Below are positions 34,462 to 43,912 of a stretch of DNA of 64,000 nt, piece by piece; the stretch's first letter is position 1, and each line of letters starts with the position of its first letter. Source of the DNA: Micromonospora sp. MP36 (GTDB taxonomy: Bacteria > Actinomycetota > Actinomycetes > Mycobacteriales > Micromonosporaceae); NCBI RefSeq assembly GCF_008119785.1, contig NZ_VSFA01000006.1, forward strand, positions 1-64,000. The letters are read 5' to 3'. A program made the position numbers and the translations under genes. The notes under the pieces were generated by a model. The model did no database searches, was not told the origin of the DNA, and saw nothing but the letters and a program-made list of their open reading frames with translations.

Positions 34462-35505
34462 TCAGGCGGAGGCGCGGTGGATGAGTCTGGTGTCGAGGAG
34501 GACGTGGGGGGACACCTGCTCGCCGCGGATGCGGGAGACCAGCAGGCGGGCCATCTGGCGGCCCATCTCCTCCACCGGCTGGAAGACCGTGGTCAGCGGC
34601 GGCTCGGCCTGCCGGGCGATCGGGGCGTCGTCGAAGCCGATCACCGCCACGTCCTCGGGCACCCGACGGCCGGCCTCGCGGAGCGCCCGCAGGGCGCCGA
34701 AGGCCATCAGGTCGGAGGCGACGAAGACCGCGTCCAGGTCCGGGCAGACCTCGAGCAGCCGGCGCATGCAGGCGGTGCCGCTGCCCTCGCTGAAGTCGCC
34801 GTACGCGATCAGGTCCGGGTCCACCTCGCCGCCGGCGGCCCGGACGGCCTCCCGGTAGCCGGTCAGCCGGGCCAGGCCGGCGCCCATGTCCTGGGGGCCG
34901 GCGATGGTGGCGATCCGCCGCCGCCCCTGGGCGAAGAGGTGCTCCACCGCCTGCCGGGCGCCGCCGACGTTGTCCACGTCGACGAACCACGCCGGCTGGG
35001 CGTCGGGGTGCAGCATCCGGGCCGGCCGGCCGCCCAGCACGGTGGGCAGGCCGCGCTCCTCGAGCAGGCTGGGCAGCGGGTCGTTGTCGTGCAGCGAGAG
35101 CAGCAGCACGCCGTCGACGTGCTGGTTGGTCAGGTGGTGCTCGACCCGCTCCCGCTCTAGCTGCGACTGTGCCATGGCCAGCCAGAGCTGCATCGGGGTC
35201 TCCAGCAGCGCGGAACTGACGCCCCGGACGATGCCGGCGAAGAACGGCTCGGTGAAGACCCGCTCCCCCGACTCGGAGACCACCAGCGCCACCGAGTCGG
35301 TCCGCTGGGTCACCAGCGCCCGCGCGGCGCGGTTGGGCACGTACCCCAGCTCGGCGATCGCCGCCTGGACGGCGGCCCGGGCCTCCGGGCTGACCTGGGG
35401 CGAGCCGTTGACCACGCGGGAGACCGTGCCGCGCCCCACGCCGGCGCGGGCGGCGACCGCGTCGAGGGTCGGGCGCCCGAGCGACCGCGTGCGCTGCGTT
35501 GTCAT
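34462..35505 (-). CDS. cebR: LacI-family repressor, CebR-like
   Basis: 347 residues: LacI helix-turn-helix PTLDAVAARAGVGRGTVSRVVNGSPQVS, hinge ELGYVPNRAARALV and a periplasmic-binding-like effector domain. Position next to a cellobiose-type ABC system and two TGGGAGCGCTCCCA-like sites upstream of that operon fit CebR, which represses cellobiose use. ATG at 35505 begins only 13 bases after the tnpB stop, so the original promoter has been displaced by the IS607-family insertion. Gene symbol is inferred from context and site type. Confidence 0.82.
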   Translation of the reverse strand: MTTQRTRSLGRPTLDAVAARAGVGRGTVSRVVNGSPQVSPEARAAVQAAIAELGYVPNRAARALVTQRTDSVALVVSESGERVFTEPFFAGIVRGVSSALLETPMQLWLAMAQSQLERERVEHHLTNQHVDGVLLLSLHDNDPLPSLLEERGLPTVLGGRPARMLHPDAQPAWFVDVDNVGGARQAVEHLFAQGRRRIATIAGPQDMGAGLARLTGYREAVRAAGGEVDPDLIAYGDFSEGSGTACMRRLLEVCPDLDAVFVASDLMAFGALRALREAGRRVPEDVAVIGFDDAPIARQAEPPLTTVFQPVEEMGRQMARLLVSRIRGEQVSPHVLLDTRLIHRASA

Positions 35506-35518
35506 CGTCTGCTGCTTC

Positions 35519-36937
35519 CTACTCGTTGCTCATTGCTGAGCGGTTCGGATAATTCGCTCTCCGCTCGGCTAATGCCGGGCTGGAGTCCTGGACCGGCAGT
35601 CTGGTCCGGTGGCGATCGGTCCTATCCTGCAGGATCTGCTTCACCCGCTGGTGTGGGGTGTGCAGGGCGATGTCGGGGTCGCCGGCTCGGTGCAGGATGT
35701 TGATCGCGGCGTTCACGTCGGCCTGCCACACCACCCCGCACCGGGTGCAGTGAAACCGGTCCCCACTACGTCGACCGAAGTCGCCGCAGCGGTGACAGGT
35801 TTGTGAGGTGTAGGCGGCGTTGACGGGAACGAGCGCAGAACCTCTACGCTCCGACACGCTCTTCAGCGCCTCCGCGGTGACCCCCTTGGTCCACGCGGCG
35901 AGACGCCGATTGATGTTCTTGGGTAGCTTCTTACGCCCGGTGAAGCGTTTGGTGAGGTCCTCGGCGACCACGGTGCCGGCCTTGTCGACGACCTCGTGCA
36001 CGGCGGTGAAGATCTCCGTACGCACCCGCACCCGGTGCCGGGCGGCCTGCCGATCCCGCTTCACCGCGCCGAGGTTGTTGACCTTGATCCGGTGCGCCTT
36101 CGGGTGGTCACCGCGCAGCGCGGCGGCATTGGCTATTGAGCGCAGCTTCGCCCGCCGCCGGTTACGTACCTTCAACCGATCCGACTCGCTGGCCAACAGT
36201 AAGCCGAGCTGCTCACCGTAGGGGGCACCGTCGGAGTCGGTCAGGGCTTCGGTGTAGCCCTTGTCCACACCGACCGTCGCCTCGCCGCACGGCCGCTGCG
36301 ACGACCGCATCTGCGAGGCGTCGATCTGGTAGTGCACCTCGACCCGCTCGCCGCGCAGGATCAGCCGCAATGTGCCCCTTGGCGCGACAGTCGTCGACAG
36401 CGGGATCTTGACCATCTTGCGGGGCTCGAGACCGGGAACCGCCAGCCACAACCGGCCACGCCCATCAACAACCGTGTTGTAGTTGTCGGCGCGCACGACA
36501 ATCTGATCGTGCGTACGGTTGCGGCCACGCTTCCAATGCTTGCGCATCTGCCGAGCAAGGAACGGATCACTGGCCCACTGGTCGGCCTTCAACGCGGTGA
36601 ACATCCGCTTACGCTCGCCCAAATCTTTAGTGCGCCGGCAGATCGCCCGCCGGACCTCGACCTTGGCCGCCTCCATGTTTGCCGCGATGTCGGCCATCGC
36701 GTCGCGGACGGTTTCCTTCCACGCATTCGCCAACAAACCGAACTGCAGGTGCGTGCCGTCCGCCAACCAGCGATCCCGCACCTGCCGATCCCTCAGCCCC
36801 GACCCCACCCCGTGAATCGACCCGTAGCGCTGCCACACCTGACTACGAACACGACCCAACCGCCGAGCCTGCTCCACCAACCCGGCGTACTTACCCCTAT
36901 TCAGGGCCGTCGAGTATGCAATCCGCGTGACCTTCAT
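35519..36937 (-). CDS. tnpB: TnpB RNA-guided endonuclease
   Basis: 472 residues of the IS605/IS607 OrfB family, ancestral to Cas12. The RuvC triad is intact: D225 (GVDKGYTEALTD), E326 (VVAEDLTK), D407 (QADVNAAINIL). The zinc knuckle is C381-x2-C384 and C397-x2-C400. Length slightly exceeds usual 380-430, owing to the N-terminal wedge-like region and about 60 residues after the last RuvC Asp, where the omegaRNA usually overlaps the gene. ATG at 36937 overlaps the tnpA remnant stop. Its stop is 13 bases before the LacI gene. Confidence 0.92.
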   Translation of the reverse strand: MKVTRIAYSTALNRGKYAGLVEQARRLGRVRSQVWQRYGSIHGVGSGLRDRQVRDRWLADGTHLQFGLLANAWKETVRDAMADIAANMEAAKVEVRRAICRRTKDLGERKRMFTALKADQWASDPFLARQMRKHWKRGRNRTHDQIVVRADNYNTVVDGRGRLWLAVPGLEPRKMVKIPLSTTVAPRGTLRLILRGERVEVHYQIDASQMRSSQRPCGEATVGVDKGYTEALTDSDGAPYGEQLGLLLASESDRLKVRNRRRAKLRSIANAAALRGDHPKAHRIKVNNLGAVKRDRQAARHRVRVRTEIFTAVHEVVDKAGTVVAEDLTKRFTGRKKLPKNINRRLAAWTKGVTAEALKSVSERRGSALVPVNAAYTSQTCHRCGDFGRRSGDRFHCTRCGVVWQADVNAAINILHRAGDPDIALHTPHQRVKQILQDRTDRHRTRLPVQDSSPALAERRANYPNRSAMSNE

Positions 36938-37089
36938 CGGTCAGCCTCCACGGCCAGGTGCGCCCCTGCGAGTTCTTTCTCCAAGCGTCGCAGCCCGACC
37001 AGCCGGCCAGAGAAGGCGTGCACAACCGCCAGCAGGTCCTCGACCAACTCCTGCTGCGGGGACAACGCCTCCTGGTTCACGGCGACGAT
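36934..37089 (-). pseudogene. tnpA: Truncated IS607-type tnpA serine recombinase remnant
   Basis: An in-frame stretch of 51 codons (IVAVNQEALSPQQELVEDLL, then VHAFSGRLVGLRRLEKELAG) ends in TGA overlapping the tnpB ATG. The pattern matches the C-terminal helix of IS607 serine recombinases, which end in a VEVL-x-S-x-x-A-R-L-Y-G-type segment before tnpB. A TAG immediately precedes the stretch in this frame and the catalytic N-terminal domain is missing, so it cannot be functional. It is too short for standard gene calling. Confidence 0.65.
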
Positions 37090-37116
37090 CTAGAACCACC
37101 TCCGACGTCGGACGGA

Positions 37117-37144
37117 CCGGCACCTGCCAGGGCGTCGGTGCCGG
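37117..37144 (-). terminator. Hairpin after beta-glucosidase gene
   Basis: CCGGCACC (37117-37124) pairs with GGTGCCGG (37137-37144), 12-base loop, 29 bases past the GH1 stop on the minus strand. It likely ends the ceb-type operon and lies outside the insertion element. Confidence 0.55.
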
Positions 37145-37172
37145 GCCGCCCGTTACTGGCTGGCCTTCCGCC

Positions 37173-38602
<1,430 letters not shown>

Positions 38603-38606
<4 letters not shown>

Positions 38607-39505
38607 GACTTGACGGCGCCTTCCATGATTCCGCCGATGATCTGGCGGCCGAAGATGATGAACACGACCAACAGCGGCAGGGTCGCCAGCGCGGTGCCGG
38701 CGAACAGGGCCACGTAGTCCGTCTGGTACGGCCCGGACGAGAGGATCTTCAGGGAGTACTGCACCGTCGGAGTGTCCGGGGTGAGCACGATGAACGGCCA
38801 GAGGAACTCGTTCCAGGTCTGCATGAAGGTCAGCAGGCCGAGCACCGCCGCCGCCGGCCGCAGCACCGGCAGCACCACGTTCCAGTAGATCCGCCAGGTG
38901 GAACAGCCGTCAAGCCGGGCCGCCTCGATCAGCTCGTCGCTGATCGCGGACATCGCGTACTGGCGCATCATGAACACCCCGAAGCCCTGCACCAGGAACG
39001 GCACGATGACCGCCTGCAGGGTGCCCGTCCATCCGAGATCCACCATCATCAGGTAGAGCGGGATGACGCCGAGTTGGGTCGGCACCATCATGGTCAGGAT
39101 GATGACCAGCAGCAGCGCGTTGCTGCCCCGGAACCTGAGCTTCGCGAAGGCGAAGCCGGCCAGGCTGGAGAAGAAGATCACCGAGATGGTGACCACGCTC
39201 GACACGACGGCCGAGTTGACCAGACCGTAGACGAACGCGGCGTCCTCGTTGGCGAGCATCCGGTCGAGGTTGGTGAACAACTGGTCGCCGGGGGTCGACG
39301 GCATCTCGTAGACCGCGCTGTTGTCCCGGGAGGCGATGATGAACGACCAGATGATCGGAAAGATCGACAACACACAGCCGATGATCAGCGCGAGGTAGGT
39401 CAGCGGGCTGGCCTGCCAGAGCCGCGCGCCGGGGGTACGCCGGCGACGTCGCTGGGTCGGCGGGAGCGGGGCCACCGACCGGGGCAGGGTCTGCGCGGTG
39501 CTCAC
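38603..39505 (-). CDS. cebG: Sugar ABC transporter permease 2, CebG-like
   Basis: 300-residue MalG-type permease with six helices. The EAA loop is [30 protein letters not shown]-terminal cytoplasmic tail is Arg-rich (RRRRRTPG). GTG at 39505 overlaps the first permease stop, giving coupled translation with both neighbours. It imports sugar together with the CebF-like permease and the lipoprotein binding protein; no dedicated ATPase is encoded, so it presumably shares a MsiK-type ATPase as in Streptomyces. Confidence 0.88.
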
Positions 39506-40485
39506 TTCTCGTCCCCCTTCACCGACCGGCGGATGAGCACGAAGTTGATCAGCGCGAAGATGATGATCATCATGAAGAGCAGCCAGGACATCGCCGAGCC
39601 GTATCCGTACTCGGCGTTGCCGGTGAAGGTCCGCTCGTAGATGTACATGGCCAGGGTCTGGAACTGGTGGTCGGCGCCACCGCGGACCAGGCCGAACCCG
39701 TACATCAGGGGCTCGGTGAAGATCTGGAAGCCACCGATGGTGGAGATGATGACCGTGAAGAGGATCGTCGGCCGGATCAGCGGCACGGTGATCGCCCAGA
39801 ACTGCCGCCAGGCCGAGGCGCCGTCCAGCGACGCCGACTCGTACAGGTCCTTCGGGATGGCCTGCATGGCACCGAGGTAGATCAGCGCGTTGTAGCCGGT
39901 CCACCGCCAGTCGACCATGAAGGCGACCGCGAACCAGGAGGCGTAGCGGTTGTCCCGCCAGGCGACCGGGTCGACACCCACGGTGCCGAGCAACCAGTTG
40001 ATCAGGCCGTACCGGTCCGCGAAGATCAGCGCGAAGATGATCCCGACCGCGGCCACCGAGGTGATGTTGGGGATGAGAATGCCCATCCGCAGCAGCGTGC
40101 GGGCCCGCATCTGCCGGTTCAGCAGGTTGGCGAGGAGCAGCGCCACGATGAGCTGCGGCACGGTGCTGAGGATGAAGATCCCGACCGTGTTGTAGGCCGC
40201 GTTCCAGAATTGGGCATCCGCCATCAGTACCCGGTAGTTCTCCAGCCCCGCGAACTCCTTGGTGCCGCTGAGCAACTCGTAGTCGAAGAGCGAGACGTAG
40301 GCGGTGTAGAGGAGCGGGAAGAGGCCGAAGATCCCGAAGAGGACGAAGAACGGGGCGATGTAGAGGTACGGGGAGTAAGTGATGTCCCAGCGGCCGAGCC
40401 GGTACGACGGGCGCTGGCGCGGCGGGGTGGTCGGGGGTGGCGAGGCGGCGCGCGACGGTGGCACCGCATCGACGGTGGAACTCAT
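39502..40485 (-). CDS. cebF: Sugar ABC transporter permease 1, CebF-like
   Basis: 327-residue MalF-type permease with a Pro-rich N-terminal tail and six helices. The EAA loop is KDLYESASLDGASAWRQFWAITVPLIRP. ATG at 40485. A 124-base gap with a stable hairpin separates it from the binding-protein gene upstream, while its stop overlaps the next permease. Substrate is inferred to be cellobiose or a related beta-glucoside from the adjacent GH1 enzyme. Confidence 0.88.
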   Translation of the reverse strand: MSSTVDAVPPSRAASPPPTTPPRQRPSYRLGRWDITYSPYLYIAPFFVLFGIFGLFPLLYTAYVSLFDYELLSGTKEFAGLENYRVLMADAQFWNAAYNTVGIFILSTVPQLIVALLLANLLNRQMRARTLLRMGILIPNITSVAAVGIIFALIFADRYGLINWLLGTVGVDPVAWRDNRYASWFAVAFMVDWRWTGYNALIYLGAMQAIPKDLYESASLDGASAWRQFWAITVPLIRPTILFTVIISTIGGFQIFTEPLMYGFGLVRGGADHQFQTLAMYIYERTFTGNAEYGYGSAMSWLLFMMIIIFALINFVLIRRSVKGDEK

Positions 40486-40523
40486 TGCGGGTCCTTCCGG
40501 GAGTTGGGCGTCGGTGACGTCGT

Positions 40524-40560
40524 GGCGGCGCCCACACCCGGGCCGGATGTGGGCGTCGCC
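40524..40560 (-). terminator. Intercistronic hairpin between binding protein and permeases
   Basis: Thirteen-base arms (40524-40536 and 40548-40560) pair with one G-T wobble around an 11-base loop. Placed after the binding-protein gene within the operon, it probably stabilises or partially terminates the message, which would keep the binding protein more abundant than the membrane subunits. Confidence 0.6.
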
Positions 40561-40610
40561 ACCGGCCCGCGCGCCCTGGACGCCCGCGGACCCGGCAGGT
40601 CATCGGCGAC

Positions 40611-41921
40611 TCAGCTGGTTGCCTTCCTGGCCTCGTCCACCGCCTTCTTCCAGGCGGCATCCGAACTGAGCTGGCCGCGCTCGGCCGCCTGCATCTGCGG
40701 CTCGAAGATCGTCTCCCAGACCTGCTGGTGCTTGGCGCCGAGGAAGACCGGCTTCATGTTCTTGACGCTCTCCCCGAAGATCTGCCCCGTGGGCGCGCTG
40801 CTGAAGTAGTCGCTCGTCTTGTCCTTGAACGCCGGGTCCTCGAGGCCGGCGATGTCGGACGGCATGGCCCCCGCCTCCTTGAACGCCGCCAGGTGCCCCT
40901 CCTTGCTGGTCAGGTACTTGGCCAGCAGATACGCCTCCTTCGGGTGCTTGGTCTGTGCAGGAATGGCGAGGTAGGAGCCACCCCAGTTACCGCCACCGCC
41001 GGGGATCCGGGCGATGTCCCACTTGCCGGCGTTCGCCGGGCCCGAGCGCTGGGCGATGACGCCCTCGGTCATCCAGGCCGGGCAGGGCAGGGTGGCGAAG
41101 GCGGAGTTCTTGAAAGCCGCGTCCCAGTCGGCGCTCCACCGCTGCGCCTTGGCGGTCAGCCCGTCAGCGGCCATCTGCAGGCCCAGGTCCCAGGTCTGCT
41201 TGATGATCGGGTTGGTGTCACCGATGAACTTGTTGTCCTTGTCGAAGAAGAAGGTCTCCGAGTTCTGCATGACGTACGGCTGCATCAGGCTGGTCGCGCT
41301 GTCCAGCCAGGCCGCCTTGACCTTGCCGCTGGCCTTGAACTGCCGGCCCAGCGCGATGTAGTCCGGCCAGGTGCTGATCCGCTTCGCGACCTCTTCCCGA
41401 TCGGTGGGCAGGCCGGCCTGTGCGAACAGGTCCTTGCGATAGCACATGGCCAGGCCGCCGACGTCGGTGCCGAGCCCGATCAGCTTCTTGCCGTCCGGCG
41501 TCAGGGCGTTGTTCCACTTCCACTCGGGGAAGTTGGCCTTCAGCTCACCGGCGCCCAGGTCGAGCAGGTTGGTGAACTTGTCGTGGTTCTGGACGTACCC
41601 GAGCAGGACGCCCTCCTCCAGGCCGACCACGTCGCCGGCGCCGCTGCCCGCGGCGAGCCACTGCACCAGCTTCGGCTGGAAGTCGCGCAGCTCGCCCATC
41701 TTCTGGTGCTCGACCGTGATGTCCGGGTGGGCCGCCTCGAAGTCCTTGATGGCCTGGTCGTAGCCGAAGTTCTGGAAGGTCTGCAGGACCAGCTTGACCT
41801 GGCCGCCCTCGCCGGTCGACCCGTCGTTGTCGCTCTTGCTGCACGCCGTGCTGACGAGAGCCACGCCCGCGGCGAGCGCGGCGACCGCGACAGTTCGGAG
41901 CCGGCGCCTGATGACGCTCAT
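40611..41921 (-). CDS. cebE: Sugar-binding lipoprotein, CebE-like
   Basis: 436 residues. Signal peptide RRRLRTVAVAALAAGVALV with lipobox STAC-S (Cys near residue 27) marks a lipoprotein. The body is a type 1 sugar-binding protein (SBP_bac_1): VKLVLQTFQNFGYDQAIKDF, LPTDREEVAKRISTWPDYI, GGNWGGSYLAIPAQTKHPKEAYLLAKYLTS. First gene of the beta-glucoside operon. Its promoter lies 150-180 bases upstream between two CebR-like sites, leaving a long leader. Confidence 0.9.
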   Translation of the reverse strand: MSVIRRRLRTVAVAALAAGVALVSTACSKSDNDGSTGEGGQVKLVLQTFQNFGYDQAIKDFEAAHPDITVEHQKMGELRDFQPKLVQWLAAGSGAGDVVGLEEGVLLGYVQNHDKFTNLLDLGAGELKANFPEWKWNNALTPDGKKLIGLGTDVGGLAMCYRKDLFAQAGLPTDREEVAKRISTWPDYIALGRQFKASGKVKAAWLDSATSLMQPYVMQNSETFFFDKDNKFIGDTNPIIKQTWDLGLQMAADGLTAKAQRWSADWDAAFKNSAFATLPCPAWMTEGVIAQRSGPANAGKWDIARIPGGGGNWGGSYLAIPAQTKHPKEAYLLAKYLTSKEGHLAAFKEAGAMPSDIAGLEDPAFKDKTSDYFSSAPTGQIFGESVKNMKPVFLGAKHQQVWETIFEPQMQAAERGQLSSDAAWKKAVDEARKATS

Positions 41922-42057
41922 CCCTGACCCCTCTCAGGTGGGTAACTCGTGTGGTGGTTGCTGGCTGGCGCCCGCCCGTCGGCCGGGCCGGACACGTGGT
42001 GGGGTTCCGGTTCTGGGACGCCCCCGGGACGAGCGATGTGGGCCAGGCCACAGGCCC

Positions 42058-42071
42058 CGGGAGCGCTCCCA
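42058..42071. promoter_or_regulatory. CebR-like operator 1
   Basis: CGGGAGCGCTCCCA differs by one base from the perfect palindrome TGGGAGCGCTCCCA known for Streptomyces CebR. On the minus strand it begins three bases after the -10 box, so a bound repressor would block transcription start. Confidence 0.8.
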
Positions 42072-42073
42072 TG

Positions 42074-42102
42074 AGCTTGCCGACGCGTTTCAGGAGTGTC
42101 AA
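42074..42102 (-). promoter_or_regulatory. Promoter of ceb-type operon
   Basis: On the minus strand TTGACA (42102-42097) and CAAGCT (42079-42074) are spaced 17 bases. The -35 is consensus and the -10 weak. Both elements lie between the two repressor sites. Confidence 0.6.
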
Positions 42103-42110
42103 TGACGCGA

Positions 42111-42124
42111 TGGGAGCGTTCCCA
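42111..42124. promoter_or_regulatory. CebR-like operator 2
   Basis: TGGGAGCGTTCCCA, one base from the perfect palindrome, lies nine bases upstream of the -35 box. With operator 1 it brackets the promoter, spaced 53 bases start to start (about five helical turns), suiting cooperative binding. Confidence 0.8.
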
Positions 42125-42243
42125 GATTGTTACCGGCGGCGGCTCCGCCCTGGCCGGGCGAGCCGGACACAGGGGACTCTTCGCCAGCGGGGGAGGTGCG
42201 CAGGACCGGGACGCCCGGCCCCGGCCCGGCTGCGATCAGCCGG

Positions 42244-42789
42244 TCAGCAGAAGCGGCGCAGCAGGGTGGTGGCCCGGGCGGCGTCGAACGAATCCGGGTC
42301 GAAGGTGTGGCCGACCCACTCCCGCATCGCCTCGTGCTCGGGGTGCGCCGGGTCGGCGAGCGCGGCCAGCAGGACCGCGTACCCGGACGGGCCGCCCACG
42401 TTCTCCGGCGGGCAGGTCCGCTCCCCCTCCAGGCAGGACGGGTAGCGCTCGTCCGGGTCGGCGGTGCAGGAGTCCTCCACCACCAGGTCGTGCTCCCACC
42501 AGTCGCCGAAGTCGTAGGTGTAACGGAACCGGCTGCCCTTGCCCAGCACCTCGTCCAGCCGCACGTCCAACTCGTCGCGCAGCGCGAGGTCGCCGTCCGG
42601 GTCGGGTTCGCCGTACTGGCGGCCGTCGATCTCGAACGAGTGCAGGTGGCAGTCGCGCCAGCCCATCGCGTGCTGCACCACCCGGTGCAGCCGGTCCAGG
42701 GTGTAGCCGCCGGGGACCTGCACCCGCCGCCACACCGGCGGCCGGACCCCGACGAGGGAGACCTTCAGCTGGAAGATCTGACGCGGCAT
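42244..42789 (-). CDS. Plasmid pRiA4b ORF-3-like protein
   Basis: 181 residues. The pattern QIFQLKVSLVGVRPPVWRRVQVPGGYTLDRLHRVVQHAMGWRDCHLHSFEI, then YTYDFGDWWEHDLVVE, is characteristic of the pRiA4b ORF-3-like family (IS1096 TnpR-like). Function is not established; it is not itself evidence of a mobile element. ATG at 42789 is preceded by AAGGAT; ATG at 42825 is an in-frame alternative. Divergent from the small Cys-rich ORF. Confidence 0.85.
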   Translation of the reverse strand: MPRQIFQLKVSLVGVRPPVWRRVQVPGGYTLDRLHRVVQHAMGWRDCHLHSFEIDGRQYGEPDPDGDLALRDELDVRLDEVLGKGSRFRYTYDFGDWWEHDLVVEDSCTADPDERYPSCLEGERTCPPENVGGPSGYAVLLAALADPAHPEHEAMREWVGHTFDPDSFDAARATTLLRRFC

Positions 42790-42823
42790 GCTGTCCCATC
42801 CTTCCTCGGCATAGGCTGCCAGC

Positions 42824-42943
42824 ATGATCTGCCGAGCGTGCCGGGAGCGGCGGCACGACGACTGTCCAGGCCGGAAGTGGTGCGACTGCCAGCACCGTAC
42901 CCCCGAACCCACCCCTCCGGTCACCGGTCCGGCCGGCGAATGA
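42824..42943 (+). CDS. Small Cys-rich protein coupled to RibD-like reductase
   Basis: 39 residues with C3-x2-C6, C14, C20-x-C22 and His24 (core RKWCDCQHRTPEP), a compact likely zinc-binding unit. The TGA stop overlaps the next gene's ATG (ATGA), which supports translation. I recall similar short RACRE...DCPG...WCDCQH ORFs in other actinobacteria. It is divergent from the pRiA4b-type gene with 34 bases between starts. Function unknown; no Shine-Dalgarno is visible. Confidence 0.6.
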   Translation: MICRACRERRHDDCPGRKWCDCQHRTPEPTPPVTGPAGE

Positions 42944-43725
42944 CCGCCGGGACGCCGATTTCGCGGGTCTGGCCGGCACCCGCGACCGGGCCGCTGGCCG
43001 ACCCGGAACTGGCCGCCCTCTACGGCCGCACGACCCGGCCCCACCTGCGGGTGAACTTCGTGGCCAGCGCCGACGGGGCGGTATCCCTCGACGGCTACTC
43101 GGCCGGCCTCTCCGGGGAGCCGGACAAGCGGGTCTTCGGGCTGCTGCGGATGCTCTGCGACGGGCTCGTGGTGGCCGCCGGCACGCTGCGCCACGAGGGC
43201 TACCGGGCGGTCCGGCTGGACGAGACGCGCCGGGCCTGGCGGCGGGAGCACGGCCTGACCGAGTACCCGACCCTGATCGTGGTCTCCGCCTCGCTCGACC
43301 TCGACCCGGCCCAGGCGGCCTTCGCCGACGCGCCGATCCGGCCGCTGGTGCTCACCCGGGCCGCCGCCGACCCGCCACCCGGGCTGACCGACGTGGCGGA
43401 CCTGGTGCGGTGCGGCCAGGACCGGGTCGACCTCAGCGCCGGCCTGGCCGAGCTGCGCCGCCGCGGGCTCGGCCAACTGCTCTGCGAGGGCGGCCCCTAC
43501 CTGTTCGGCGCGCTCACCGCGGCCGACCTGGTCGACGAACTCTGCCTGACCGTCGCGCCGCTGCTCGCCGGGGCCGGCCCGGGCCGGATCACCGCCGGAG
43601 ACGGCAGCGCCCCGCGGCAGCTGCCGCTGCGCCACGTGCTGGCCGCCGAGGACGGGGTGCTGATGCTGCGCTACGCCCGCGACCCGGGCGAGCCGGCATC
43701 GGCCGGGTCCGCCCCTGCCGCCTGA
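42940..43725 (+). CDS. RibD C-terminal/dihydrofolate reductase-like reductase
   Basis: 261 residues of the RibD_C family: RVNFVASADGAVSLDGYSAGLSGEPDKRVF is the substrate/NADPH entry, CDGLVVAAGTLRHEGY and LLCEGGPYLFGALTAADLVDELCLTV are conserved cores. Such stand-alone pyrimidine reductase-like proteins may act in riboflavin or deazaflavin metabolism or as broad reductases. ATG at 42940 overlaps the 39-residue ORF. A bidirectional hairpin lies between it and the convergent metalloprotease. Confidence 0.85.
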   Translation: MTAGTPISRVWPAPATGPLADPELAALYGRTTRPHLRVNFVASADGAVSLDGYSAGLSGEPDKRVFGLLRMLCDGLVVAAGTLRHEGYRAVRLDETRRAWRREHGLTEYPTLIVVSASLDLDPAQAAFADAPIRPLVLTRAAADPPPGLTDVADLVRCGQDRVDLSAGLAELRRRGLGQLLCEGGPYLFGALTAADLVDELCLTVAPLLAGAGPGRITAGDGSAPRQLPLRHVLAAEDGVLMLRYARDPGEPASAGSAPAA

Positions 43726-43816
43726 CCGGACCGACCCCGGTCGGCGACGTGGTGGGGTCCGGGGCGGCCGGATGCCGCCAGATCGGCGACGCGACACGCC
43801 CTGCGCGCGCGACGAA

Positions 43817-43852
43817 GGGCGCGGGCACACCCGGGAGGGTGGGCCCGCGCCC
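43817..43852. terminator. Bidirectional terminator, reductase / metalloprotease
   Basis: Sixteen-base arms (43817-43832, 43837-43852) with one mismatch and loop GGGA, between convergent stops at 43725 and 43913. Confidence 0.8.
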
Positions 43853-43912
43853 GTGGCGACGCGGCGGACCGGGGCCGGCGGCGGAGGAGACCGTCGGCCC
43901 GGGTTCCGCGGG

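Larger units (their letters stand above)
35506..37089 (-). mobile_element. IS607-family insertion, remnant with intact tnpB
   Basis: Contains a 5'-truncated serine recombinase remnant (36934-37089) overlapping an intact tnpB (35519-36937). ATGA overlap between the two is typical of IS607 elements. Short complementary stems near the tnpB 3' end (35561-35566/35538-35543 and 35590-35594/35603-35607) fit an element end or omegaRNA scaffold. Exact ends are not determinable because IS607 makes no target duplication; given limits are coding limits plus the gap to lacI. Confidence 0.7.
41922..42243. other. Control region of the ceb-type operon
   Basis: This 322-base gap holds no gene. It contains two CebR-like operators and the promoter of the sugar operon, listed separately, then a leader of roughly 145 bases to the binding-protein start. 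Confidence 0.6.

Noticed and set aside
42244..42789. Mobile element suggested by pRiA4b name
   Set aside because: The family name is historical; no terminal repeats or transposase accompany it.
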